Source of the DNA: a virus
IMG/VR virus record: IMGVR_UViG_3300046007_008659
Coordinates: 1 to 28,976 of that record
Direction: 5' to 3' (one strand)
DNA: 28,976 nucleotides
Made by a program: the position numbers and the translations under genes. Shown here one piece after another: positions 15,918 to 22,080 of the stretch (its first letter is position 1; each line of letters opens with the position of its first letter). The notes beneath the pieces are model-generated. The model made no database searches. It was not told the DNA's origin and saw only the letters and a list, made by a program, of their open reading frames with translations.

Positions 15918-15988
15918 CGGGGCCGGTGTGTGGGCACGGCGAGGCCCTCCAAAGCCTCGCAAGCGCGGTTCAACTCCGCGGGCCTCGA
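15918..15988 (+). tRNA. tRNA-like cloverleaf (Trp-type CCA anticodon; atypical) or attP copy of one
   Basis: The sequence folds as a tRNA: acceptor CGGGGCC (15918-15924) pairs with GGCCTCG (15981-15987, one G-U), anticodon stem GAGGC/GCCTC, variable GCAAG, T-stem CGCGG/CCGCG with T-loop TTCAACT, discriminator A. The loop contains CTCCAAA, the usual loop of tRNA-Trp(CCA), but has one extra C, making eight bases. The D-arm is reduced (GTG/CAC, six-base loop), positions 8-9 lack TA, and CCA is not encoded. So it may be a degenerate phage tRNA or the attP copy of a host tRNA 3' half beside the second recombinase. Confidence 0.45.
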
Positions 15989-16002
15989 TTCAAGGTGTTG
16001 AA

Positions 16003-16671
16003 ATGACAAGCGACAAGCAAGCCAAGAGACGCGAGGGGGTCAAGTATATCCCCTGGTCACGCTACGACGACCTGGTCGCGGAGTTGCGAAAGATGATCGA
16101 CGGCGGCGACTGGTGCGAACAACGCGACGCGCTCGCAATGGTGCTCGGGTTGCATGGTCTGCGGGTCTCCGAGGTGTCTCGGTTGTTGGTGAGCGACCTA
16201 AGAAGCGCGGACGAGGTTCTCAACGTGGACACGATCAAACGCGGCCGGCATCGACTGATAGAGCTCGGCGTCGGCGTCTGTTCGGCTATTCGACGTTGGC
16301 GCGACGGTAGTCGGGTGCGTTGGTTGCTGTTCACCTCGAGCGGCGCACGGGTGCAACCGAGCCACTGGCAGCGGTTTGCGAGAGCGATCACGGGAAAGGT
16401 GCAAGAGTTCGACGGCCTGGTCGGAGAATCGCCGAGCGACTGTTTTCACTCGCTGCGACATACCTACGCGATGCGGTTACTACATGCGACGGGTAACGCA
16501 ACGCTAGTGATGGGTCGCCTCGGGCACCGAAAGCTAACGTCGACACAAGAGTATATCGGGTCCTACGGTCAATTGGGCGACAGGCAGCTCGCTCGGATTG
16601 GCAAGTCAATTGAGGTTGTGCCGTCGCTCGACGTCGAGCCGGCCGAGCGTTTGAAACTATTTGCGGGATGA
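16003..16671 (+). CDS. Second tyrosine recombinase
   Basis: 222 residues from the ATG at 16003 (AAGGTG upstream); a longer frame would run through the tRNA-like sequence and is unlikely. All catalytic residues are present: R54 in H-G-L-R-V-S-E, K79 in T-I-K-R-G, H149-x-x-R152 in F-H-S-L-R-H-T-Y, H175 in L-G-H-R and Y184 in Q-E-Y-I-G. The N-terminal part is only ~45 residues, so the usual core-binding domain is mostly missing. This resembles minimal XerC/D-like or IS/integron-type enzymes. It may resolve multimers, drive an inversion, or act with the first integrase. It is on the opposite strand from the first integrase. Confidence 0.85.
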   Translation: MTSDKQAKRREGVKYIPWSRYDDLVAELRKMIDGGDWCEQRDALAMVLGLHGLRVSEVSRLLVSDLRSADEVLNVDTIKRGRHRLIELGVGVCSAIRRWRDGSRVRWLLFTSSGARVQPSHWQRFARAITGKVQEFDGLVGESPSDCFHSLRHTYAMRLLHATGNATLVMGRLGHRKLTSTQEYIGSYGQLGDRQLARIGKSIEVVPSLDVEPAERLKLFAG

Positions 16672-16680
16672 GGTGAAGCG

Positions 16681-16926
16681 ATGGCAAGGAAAGCACACGG
16701 CAACAAGAAGCAACCGCGGCTGTTCGCGTACGTCGAGGGTGTTACTCGCGACGGGTTCTTGCTTTGTGGCGGTCCCGACGTCGACGACGCGATCGAGGGC
16801 CTCAACAAGATTATTTATGGAACGGTCGATTCGGCGATTAGAAACGGCGTTCGGTTGGTTCCGAAGATACAGTTGCGAGTCGAAAGAATGACCGACGGCG
16901 AGCTCGAGTTACTCGACATGGGCTAG
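16681..16926 (+). CDS. Unknown small protein after recombinase
   Basis: 81 residues, nine bases after the recombinase stop, with a GAGGTGA ribosome site. The basic N terminus (M-A-R-K-A-H-G-N-K-K-Q-P-R) is followed by a compact alpha/beta region with G-G-P-D-V-D-D-A-I-E-G-L-N-K. The end is acidic (L-E-L-L-D-M-G). No known motif. It is probably co-transcribed with the recombinase and ends just before a strong hairpin. Confidence 0.5.
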   Translation: MARKAHGNKKQPRLFAYVEGVTRDGFLLCGGPDVDDAIEGLNKIIYGTVDSAIRNGVRLVPKIQLRVERMTDGELELLDMG

Positions 16927-16937
16927 CGGGTGGTGTC

Positions 16938-16965
16938 AATGTTGCTTTTAGATAAAAGCAACATT
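16938..16965. terminator. Perfect 12-bp AT-rich hairpin (terminator or protein site)
   Basis: AATGTTGCTTTT (16938-16949) pairs exactly with AAAAGCAACATT (16954-16965) around the loop AGAT. It sits right after the recombinase unit. No T-run follows on either strand, so termination would be atypical; a binding site for a dimeric regulator is the alternative. Its low GC stands out against the surroundings. Confidence 0.5.
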
Positions 16966-17014
16966 CGGGCAACCTGTTCGGCGGGGTTTTGTTTCAAACA
17001 TGGGAGTTGAAGTT

Positions 17015-17227
17015 ATGAGCGTTGACCAAGAGCCGATCATGCGTTTTTTCGCGTACGAGCATTTGAAGGGCGAGCTTCGAGAGGTGTCGGCGATGTTCGC
17101 GACCGTCGCTCGGCATATACACGACACACTACCTCGATCGGCTGAGAAGTCGGCCGGATTGCGGAAGTTGCTCGAGGCAAAAGACTGTTTCGTGCGGGCG
17201 TCGCTTCCCCCCGTCGCCGGCGAGTAA
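17015..17227 (+). CDS. Small helical-hairpin protein, Acb2/Tad1-like candidate
   Basis: 70 residues from the ATG at 17015, chosen because GGGAG lies eight bases upstream; another ATG at 17000 has no such site. The pattern F-x-Y-x-H-L ... V-S-A-M-F-A-T-V-A-R-H-I ... L-P-R-S-A-E-K-S-A-G-L-R-K-L-L-E-A-K-D matches a family of very small phage proteins with 'lPxxxExxxaLxkLxEAxd', which includes the Acb2/Tad1 hairpin group. Characterised Acb2 and Tad1 proteins bind cyclic nucleotides and block CBASS or Thoeris defence. I cannot verify the ligand-binding residues here. The same fold also occurs in uncharacterised actinophage proteins, so the defence role is a hypothesis. Confidence 0.5.
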   Translation: MSVDQEPIMRFFAYEHLKGELREVSAMFATVARHIHDTLPRSAEKSAGLRKLLEAKDCFVRASLPPVAGE

Positions 17228-17285
17228 ATCAACAACGCGGCGACGGTGAGTCGCGGCGGTTCTATTCTCGAAAGGATTCGGCAAC

Positions 17286-17525
17286 GTGGCAAAGAAACAG
17301 GCGAAACCACAAGCGAACAACCCGCGCGGCGACTATCAAGTCGGCGCATACCTCGACCCCAAAGAGGGCGACGAGTTGTTCGACGATCCCGAGGCGGCGC
17401 TCGAGTGGTGCGAGCAAGCCTCGCGGGTCGATCACGGCGGCGTTTATGCCGTTTGGAAGATTCGCGGCAAGGTGAAGTTGTTGCGAGTGTATATCGGCGG
17501 CAACGCATTTGTTGAGGCGGCTTAA
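17286..17525 (+). CDS. Unknown small protein
   Basis: 79 residues starting with GTG, with AAGGA about ten bases upstream. The N terminus is basic and polar; then comes an acidic helix (E-A-A-L-E-W-C-E-Q-A) and a beta part ending V-K-L-L-R-V-Y-I-G-G-N-A-F-V-E. It looks like a small alpha/beta domain, but I do not recognise it. Its stop overlaps the next ATG (TAATG). Confidence 0.5.
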   Translation: MAKKQAKPQANNPRGDYQVGAYLDPKEGDELFDDPEAALEWCEQASRVDHGGVYAVWKIRGKVKLLRVYIGGNAFVEAA

Positions 17526-17776
17526 TGTCGGCCGAGTCGCCGCGGGCGATCCCGCGAGTCAGCGGCGAGCTAGTCGCCGGCGTGATGGGCTTGTTGGCTC
17601 GCTATCACGGGCCGCGAGACGTCAACGGCGACGAGTGGTTCGTCGAGCTGCTGCTCGAGCGACTCGGCCAGCTCGAGCGAGCGTATCGCGACGAGCTGCG
17701 GCCGGTCGAGCCCGACGAGCTGCTCGAGGTGATTCGGTTGCGGCCTGGTCAAACTGGTTTCGATTCTATCTCCTAA
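17525..17776 (+). CDS. Unknown small helical protein
   Basis: 83 residues overlapping the previous stop. The protein is acidic and helical, with W-F-V-E-L-L-L-E-R-L-G-Q-L-E-R-A-Y and E-L-L-E-V-I-R-L-R-P-G near the end. No catalytic or DNA-binding motif. It lies in a run of small early genes between the Acb2-like and HD-domain genes and is probably co-expressed with them. Confidence 0.5.
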   Translation: MSAESPRAIPRVSGELVAGVMGLLARYHGPRDVNGDEWFVELLLERLGQLERAYRDELRPVEPDELLEVIRLRPGQTGFDSIS

Positions 17777-17787
17777 CAGGTGCTTTG

Positions 17788-18336
17788 ATGGCTCAATTGA
17801 TGCGAACCGTAAGCGGGCGAATGATCGACGTCGAGCGGTTCGAGGTCTCGGCGTTCAATCCGAAAGACGTCGCGCATTCGCTCTCGATGCAATGCCGGTT
17901 TAACGGTCACACGAATAGATTCTATAGCGTCGCCGAGCATTGTTTGTACGTCGCCGACCTTTGTCACGGGGCCGGCGTTGACGCCGAGTTCTGGGGCCTA
18001 ATGCACGACGCGGCCGAGGCGTATATCGGCGACGTTACGCGGCCGATGAAGTCGCTCGCCCCTCGCCTCGACGAAATCGAGGTCAAGATTCTGCACACGA
18101 TCGCCAAGGCGTGCGGGTTGTCCTGGCCGGCTCCCGCGGTGGTTTGGGCGTCAGATAATCGCATGCTCGCGGCCGAGGCCGAGCAGTTGCTCGAGGCGAC
18201 GGCGATCGAGTTCCCCTTGATCAATCAAGTCGAGCCCGTCAATCGCGCGTTTCATTGCCTCGGGCCTGAGCGGGCATGCGAGGCGTGGCTAAGTCGGTTT
18301 TATGTGCTGCGAGAGACGCTCTCGCGCGTGTCGTAG
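17788..18336 (+). CDS. HD-domain phosphohydrolase (YfbR-like 5'-nucleotidase)
   Basis: 182 residues from the ATG at 17788. The metal-binding HD signature is clear: H51 in S-V-A-E-H-C, H73-D74 in L-M-H-D-A-A-E-A-Y and a later D123 in W-A-S-D-N-R. The start (R-T-V-S-G-R-M-I-D) and F-x-G-H-T-x-R-F-Y-S-V-A-E-H match the family of phage and bacterial HD hydrolases related to E. coli YfbR, which removes phosphate from deoxynucleoside monophosphates. A phage copy would alter nucleotide pools during replication. The substrate is not shown by sequence alone. It is soluble, with no membrane segment. Confidence 0.8.
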   Translation: MAQLMRTVSGRMIDVERFEVSAFNPKDVAHSLSMQCRFNGHTNRFYSVAEHCLYVADLCHGAGVDAEFWGLMHDAAEAYIGDVTRPMKSLAPRLDEIEVKILHTIAKACGLSWPAPAVVWASDNRMLAAEAEQLLEATAIEFPLINQVEPVNRAFHCLGPERACEAWLSRFYVLRETLSRVS

Positions 18337-18375
18337 GTTGTTGTTTCTATTTCCCGAGAACATGAGGTTCTGACC

Positions 18376-18576
18376 ATGTTGGTGTTATCACGGAAGAAGC
18401 GGCAAGAGATTGTGATCGACACGCCGGCCGGGCCGGTGCGAGTGTCGGTCGAGTCGATAAAGGGCAACCAAGTGCAGCTCGGCGTGATCGCCGACGCCGG
18501 CACGAAAGTCTATCGCCGCGAGGTGTGGGACAAGATCACGGCCGGCGAGCCTCGGCCAACGCCTCGAGCAGCGTAG
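18376..18576 (+). CDS. csrA: CsrA-family RNA-binding regulator
   Basis: 66 residues, full length for the family. The N terminus M-L-V-L-S-R-K is nearly invariant in CsrA; I-K-G-N-Q-V-Q-L-G-V matches the second strand region of E. coli CsrA, and V-Y-R-R-E-V-W-D aligns with V-H-R-E-E-I-Y, keeping the RNA-binding Arg. The C terminus has a short Pro/Arg-rich extension. CsrA dimers bind GGA motifs in hairpin loops of mRNA leaders and change translation or stability. Phage copies may redirect host metabolism or time phage genes. GGA-containing motifs lie right behind this gene (next entry). Confidence 0.93.
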   Translation: MLVLSRKKRQEIVIDTPAGPVRVSVESIKGNQVQLGVIADAGTKVYRREVWDKITAGEPRPTPRAA

Positions 18577-18579
18577 CGA

Positions 18580-18640
18580 CCGTGGGAGGCTCACGGATCG
18601 GGCCGTCGTCGCTGTCGTATCCCGTCGCTGCTCAACGGAA
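18580..18640 (+). promoter_or_regulatory. Candidate CsrA-binding sites in the csrA-rep spacer
   Basis: CCGTG (18580-18584) pairs with CACGG (18592-18596) and puts GGAGGCT in a seven-base loop, the standard CsrA target form. An ACGGAT at 18593-18598 (the core of the CsrA consensus) and an ACGGAA at 18635-18640 follow. They begin four bases after the csrA stop and precede the initiator gene start by about 100-160 bases. Confidence 0.4.
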
Positions 18641-18662
18641 TGAGCGGCGGCGGTGCTTTTGG

Positions 18663-18682
18663 GCCTGTTTTCAGGCGGTTTT
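18663..18682 (+). terminator. Weak hairpin with T-rich end
   Basis: GCCTG-TTTT-CAGGC is followed by GGTTTTA. The stem is only five base pairs and the T-run is interrupted, so termination would be partial at best; it may act with the possible CsrA sites just upstream. Confidence 0.3.
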
Positions 18683-18742
18683 ATCTCTCAACGCATTTTT
18701 TGCCATGTTTCGGCCTCGTACCCTGGGGGCCGACGGTGTTTT

Positions 18743-19852
18743 ATGAGCCTAGCACTATCAATCCACAATCCCGAGTCGATTCGAGTCGCCGATCGACTCG
18801 ACGAGCGGGCTACGTTGCTGCTCTCGCGGGTCGAGATACAACGCTCGAGCCATGCCGGGAAGTTGTTCGCCTGGTTGTTCGGTCGCGTCGGCGGTCGGGC
18901 CGGTGAGGTCGCCGGCGTCACGCTCGGCGCGATCGTCGCCGAGGTCGAGTGTTCAGAGTCGGGGGCGCGGAAGTGGCTCAAGCTGCTCGAGGCTCGCGGT
19001 CTGATCGCAATCGCCGAGCGAGCCAAGCGTCTTGACCCGTACACGATTCACGTTCTCGAGTCGCCGGTCGTCGCTCAACGGACTTTCGACTTCATGCCCG
19101 AGCCGACACTCGCGCCGGCCGTCGTTCGCGTGGTCGGCCGGGATGTTCCCGAAACCGATTGCGGGAACATCGGCGACGAATCTCGCGCACCAGCGGTACG
19201 CACCAACGGTACGCACCAGCGGTACGCACCAACGGTGCGCGAGATTGTATCGCCGGTGATCGAGCAAAAACCGACAATCTCGATCGAACCGAAACCCGTT
19301 GACGGCAAGCAGTTTGCCGAGCCTGTCGACGCGGCCGACGAGCAGCTCGACGCGCCACTGGCACAACAATTGCGACGCGGGCGCGCGTCAAGCCATCAAA
19401 CAAACAATCAATCTATCTCAATTCAAACTCAACCCATTAAACCGGTTGAGTATCTATCTCGAGAGACTGCTCGACGGCCTGATCGCGATCGCCGCGGACA
19501 CGATGAGCGGTTGTCGACGCCGGCGACGCTTGGGTCGTCGCTCGCTGAGTCGCTATTGGCTCGCCTGGCCTCTCCGGAGGCCGTCCAAAGGTCTATCGAG
19601 CAGCTCAAGGGCCAAGTGATCGAGTTGCTCGCCGGCGAGCCTACGCTCTCGCGGCGGCTCGTTGATCGGGTTTGCCAAGTGGCGATGACCGAGGCCGACG
19701 CCGATCGGTTGCCGTTCGCGCCGTCTCACGTTCTCGCGATCGCTCGCAAGGCAAAGGGAAACCGATCGCCGGCCGCATACTTTCATGGCGCGGCTATCAA
19801 CGAGCTGCGCAAGCGTGGCATCGACTGGAAGGTCGGCGGGGGTGCGAGATGA
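18743..19852 (+). CDS. Replication initiator-like protein (lambda O-type organisation)
   Basis: 369 residues from the ATG at 18743; the frame further upstream is not protein-like. Residues ~55-105 look like a winged helix-turn-helix (G-E-V-A-G-V-T-L-G-A-I-V-A-E-V, S-G-A-R-K-W-L-K-L-L-E-A-R-G-L). Residues ~110-270 are a polar, Gln/Pro-rich linker. Residues ~275-369 form a helical domain ending S-P-A-A-Y-F-H-G-A-A-I-N-E-L-R-K-R-G-I, a motif seen near the ends of phage replication proteins. The linker DNA holds four direct 13-bp iterons and an AT-rich tract, the same layout as lambda gene O and ori. It therefore probably binds its own origin. The helicase loader or helicase partner is not identified. 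Confidence 0.65.
   Translation: MSLALSIHNPESIRVADRLDERATLLLSRVEIQRSSHAGKLFAWLFGRVGGRAGEVAGVTLGAIVAEVECSESGARKWLKLLEARGLIAIAERAKRLDPYTIHVLESPVVAQRTFDFMPEPTLAPAVVRVVGRDVPETDCGNIGDESRAPAVRTNGTHQRYAPTVREIVSPVIEQKPTISIEPKPVDGKQFAEPVDAADEQLDAPLAQQLRRGRASSHQTNNQSISIQTQPIKPVEYLSRETARRPDRDRRGHDERLSTPATLGSSLAESLLARLASPEAVQRSIEQLKGQVIELLAGEPTLSRRLVDRVCQVAMTEADADRLPFAPSHVLAIARKAKGNRSPAAYFHGAAINELRKRGIDWKVGGGAR
19187..19238 (+). repeat. Four tandem 13-bp iterons (origin candidate)
   Basis: Four adjoining copies of GCACCARCGGTAC occupy 19187-19199, 19200-19212, 19213-19225 and 19226-19238; copies 1 and 3 are identical, copy 2 differs at one base, copy 4 at two. The array is bounded by TCTCGCGCACC and its inverse GGTGCGCGAGA. 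They lie in frame inside the initiator gene (about residues 149-165). An inverted pair GAGATTGT (19241-19248)/ACAATCTC (19274-19281) follows. Confidence 0.8.
19393..19443. other. G-free AT-rich tract (candidate DNA-unwinding element)
   Basis: Fifty-one consecutive bases contain no G on the + strand. Bases 19395-19440 are 28% GC, against a strongly GC-rich background. It lies about 155 bases after the iterons and encodes part of the initiator's polar linker. Iterons followed by an AT-rich tract are the elements of lambdoid origins. Confidence 0.6.
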
Positions 19853-20319
19853 GTGGCGAAACGATCGAAATTCGCTGGATGGTGCGCGGCGACGTTGCCG
19901 ACGCGGCTCGGATCGAGGCCGAGTGTTATAGCGAGCCCTGGTCGGCCGACGAGTTTCTCGCCGAGCTGTCGATCCACAACGGCTACGGGCAAACGCTGTT
20001 GATTGGCGGCGCGATCGTCGGCTATGCGATCTATCGTATCGGTGAGAATGTCGAGCTCAAGAATATCGGGATAGCACGCTCGCGGCGTCGTCTCGGCCTC
20101 GGGTCGTTGCTGATCGACAAGCTCAAGGCGAAATGCTCGCCCCATCGTCGGCCAAAGCTCGCGGCGATGGTCTGCGAGAACAACCTCACGGCGCAATTGT
20201 TTCTCCGGTCGCTCGGGTTTCGGTGCGTCTCGATCGAGCATCGCCCTTACTGGGGCTCGGCGCAAGATGGGTATCGGTTCGAGTGGTCAACAGAATCGGC
20301 GAGGTGCAGCAATGCTTAA
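19849..20319 (+). CDS. GNAT N-acetyltransferase, RimI-like
   Basis: 156 residues, ATGA-coupled to the initiator gene. It has the GNAT acetyl-CoA motif: V-E-L-K-N-I-G-I-A-R-S-R-R-R-L-G-L-G-S-L-L near residues 68-88, with the R-R-x-G-x-G phosphate loop. Next come E-N-N-L-T-A-Q-L-F-L-R-S-L-G-F (motif B) and a C-terminal Y-W/Y strand. The order and the E-C-Y-S-E-P-W-S start resemble RimI, which acetylates ribosomal protein S18. A phage version may modify a host protein or antibiotic-like compound. The substrate is unknown. Confidence 0.75.
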   Translation: MSGETIEIRWMVRGDVADAARIEAECYSEPWSADEFLAELSIHNGYGQTLLIGGAIVGYAIYRIGENVELKNIGIARSRRRLGLGSLLIDKLKAKCSPHRRPKLAAMVCENNLTAQLFLRSLGFRCVSIEHRPYWGSAQDGYRFEWSTESARCSNA

Positions 20320-21052
20320 ACCATTCACGGGCCTCGGGCTCGTTCGTCGCCGCGGCGAGGTGCCGTCGGCCGTCGACAACTATCGGACCTCGAGCGACCC
20401 GAGCAAGCGGCGACGCTGGAAACCTCCCGCGCAAGGCTGGGCCGACTTTTCCCCGTGCGGTGCGTACCGATACACGCTCGGCCGAGATTACTCGATCGAG
20501 CATCGGATCGACGGCGTCGAGTATCGGCCGGGCTGTATCGTTTGGCTAATGCTGAACCCGAGCGAGGCTCACGAGTCGCACGACGACCCGACGGTCCATC
20601 GGTGCTTTGTTCGCTCCCGGTCGATGCTGATCGGCTATCGTGGCGGCGTCGAGCATCGTATCGGCTGGGACTCGGCTGTCGTGCTCAACCTGTTCGCGTT
20701 GCGTGCTACCAATCCCGAGGTAATGATCGCGGCCGATGATCCCGTCGGGCCCATGAATAACCCGGTGTTGCGAGAGGTCTGCGGCGGTGCCGATTTTCTT
20801 GTCGTTGCGTGGGGGTGCGACGGCCGGCATCGAGACCGAGACGTCGAAGTCTTAACGAAGCTGCGGACACAATGGCGCGTTGAGGGTGGTACGCCTCGGA
20901 ATATCTACGCACTGGGCCTCAACGACGCATTTGGCGAGCGGCCGTCGCCTTGCCACCCTCTCTACCTCGGCTACGACAAGCGAGCGATTCCCCTCGGTCT
21001 CGAGTTCGACGCCGAGCATCGAATCATCGGGATAGAACGGGGGCCGGCATGA
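20312..21052 (+). CDS. DUF1643 protein
   Basis: 246 residues overlapping the previous gene by eight bases. The family signature is strong: Y-R-Y-T-L-G-R-D, then I-V-W-L-M-L-N-P-S-E-A with D-D-P-T-V-H-R-C, V-V-L-N-L-F-A-L-R-A-T-N-P, P-V-G-P-M-N-N and V-V-A-W-G, ending H-P-L-Y-L. DUF1643 proteins occur in phages and bacteria; the fold and function are not established to my knowledge, although the conserved Asn, Asp, Trp-Gly and His residues suggest an enzyme. The first ~45 residues are an extra basic extension before the family core. Confidence 0.85.
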   Translation: MLKPFTGLGLVRRRGEVPSAVDNYRTSSDPSKRRRWKPPAQGWADFSPCGAYRYTLGRDYSIEHRIDGVEYRPGCIVWLMLNPSEAHESHDDPTVHRCFVRSRSMLIGYRGGVEHRIGWDSAVVLNLFALRATNPEVMIAADDPVGPMNNPVLREVCGGADFLVVAWGCDGRHRDRDVEVLTKLRTQWRVEGGTPRNIYALGLNDAFGERPSPCHPLYLGYDKRAIPLGLEFDAEHRIIGIERGPA

Positions 21053-21486
21053 GTAGCAAAAGACGGCCAGTTCTCGACCTCGCGGCGATCATGGCGGCGA
21101 GTCGCAAGTCGGCGGCGGGCTCAATGCCTGGCGTTAAGGCGCTCGCGCGGCCTGGTCACGTTCGCGGCAGAATGAACGGCCTTGAGCGTTCGTATTCTGA
21201 GTATCTCGACGGCGAGGTCGCGGCGGGCCGGGTGATCAAGTATCGATTCGAGTCGGTGTCTCTGGTGCTCGCTCGACCTCCCGCGGGCGGCAAGGCGGTT
21301 ACGTGGACGCCGGACTTTTGGGTTGTGCTCGCCGATCGGTCGATCGAGCTAGTCGACACGAAAGGCGGGCTCGAGCGAGCTGCACAGCGGGCAAAAATCA
21401 AGATTGCGGCCGATGTGTTCGACGAGTTCTTCGTCGTCGTCTTGCGCCGAATCAAAGGGACCTGGCAACGCGAGGTGATCAGTTGA
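21049..21486 (+). CDS. PD-(D/E)xK nuclease, DUF1064-like
   Basis: 145 residues, ATGA-coupled to the DUF1643 gene. The nuclease core is readable: E46 in L-E-R-S-Y-S-E-Y-L, P88-D89 in T-P-D-F-W-V-V, and D103-x-K105 in E-L-V-D-T-K-G-G, which gives the E...PD...(D/E)xK arrangement. The basic N terminus could help DNA contact. Similar phage enzymes (DUF1064 and relatives) are proposed to be recombination or junction nucleases acting during replication. Position behind the initiator supports a DNA-processing role; the exact substrate is not known. Confidence 0.75.
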   Translation: MSSKRRPVLDLAAIMAASRKSAAGSMPGVKALARPGHVRGRMNGLERSYSEYLDGEVAAGRVIKYRFESVSLVLARPPAGGKAVTWTPDFWVVLADRSIELVDTKGGLERAAQRAKIKIAADVFDEFFVVVLRRIKGTWQREVIS

Positions 21487-22061
21487 GCGAAGCGCCAAAC
21501 GTACAACCAAAACACGCAACCGAGGCCGGCGAGTTGGTTCGGCTCTATCTCGGCCGTGATCGTTACGACCTGGCTCGGCAAGTGGTAACGAACTATCGAC
21601 GCTCTCGATCGACCGACGACGAGCGGTTCGGTCGCCTCGACGAGTATCTCTCAAGGATCACAATACACGCCGAGCGAGCCATTCTCGGCGAGTCGGTCGA
21701 ATGGTTACTGGCGGCGCGAGTGCTGCGAGAGCTCCAAGACAGCGTCGGGCGCGGCGTCGAATCACTCGCCAGAAACCCTAAGGCGGTTTGGGATATTCGT
21801 ATCGTCGAGCTGCCGGTCTGCGCGATCACGATCAACCTGCTCGAATCACGCGGCGTTGAGTTGATGCGCCAATTGCTGGCAAAGTCGCCTGGCGATCTGC
21901 TCGCCATTCCTGGGCTAGGCGAGAAGCGTCTCGACGAGCTGCTCGTCGCTGTGCTCGGGTTTGCCGGTGATCTGACCCACAACAGCAACCGCGGGCAGTA
22001 TGCGAACTACGTCACGCCGGCATGGCGTTATGCGATCGAAAACGGCGAATTCCGACGCTAG
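21483..22061 (+). CDS. Protein with RNA polymerase alpha-CTD-like domain
   Basis: 192 residues from a TTG that overlaps the previous stop (TTGA). Residues ~1-100 are helical and charged. Residues ~104-162 match the alpha subunit C-terminal domain: I-V-E-L-P-V-C-A-I-T-I-N-L-L-E-S-R-G-V, then L-L-A-K-S-P-G-D-L-L-A-I-P-G-L-G-E-K-R-L-D-E-L, the same order as the bacterial 'L-x-vR-x-N-x-L-k ... vqdLv ... dLl-x-i-x-n-l-G-x-K-s-l-x-E-I'. In RNA polymerase this helix-hairpin domain contacts promoter UP elements and activators. A stand-alone phage copy could bind DNA or compete with host alpha. The helix-hairpin-helix also exists in other DNA-binding proteins, so alpha kinship needs checking. Confidence 0.6.
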   Translation: MSEAPNVQPKHATEAGELVRLYLGRDRYDLARQVVTNYRRSRSTDDERFGRLDEYLSRITIHAERAILGESVEWLLAARVLRELQDSVGRGVESLARNPKAVWDIRIVELPVCAITINLLESRGVELMRQLLAKSPGDLLAIPGLGEKRLDELLVAVLGFAGDLTHNSNRGQYANYVTPAWRYAIENGEFRR

Positions 22062-22080
22062 AGTCTCGAGGGTGTCACGG

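Noticed and set aside
18653-18742. 30-codon N-terminal extension of the initiator gene
   Set aside because: No ribosome site and unnatural composition; this stretch holds hairpins and fits a leader.
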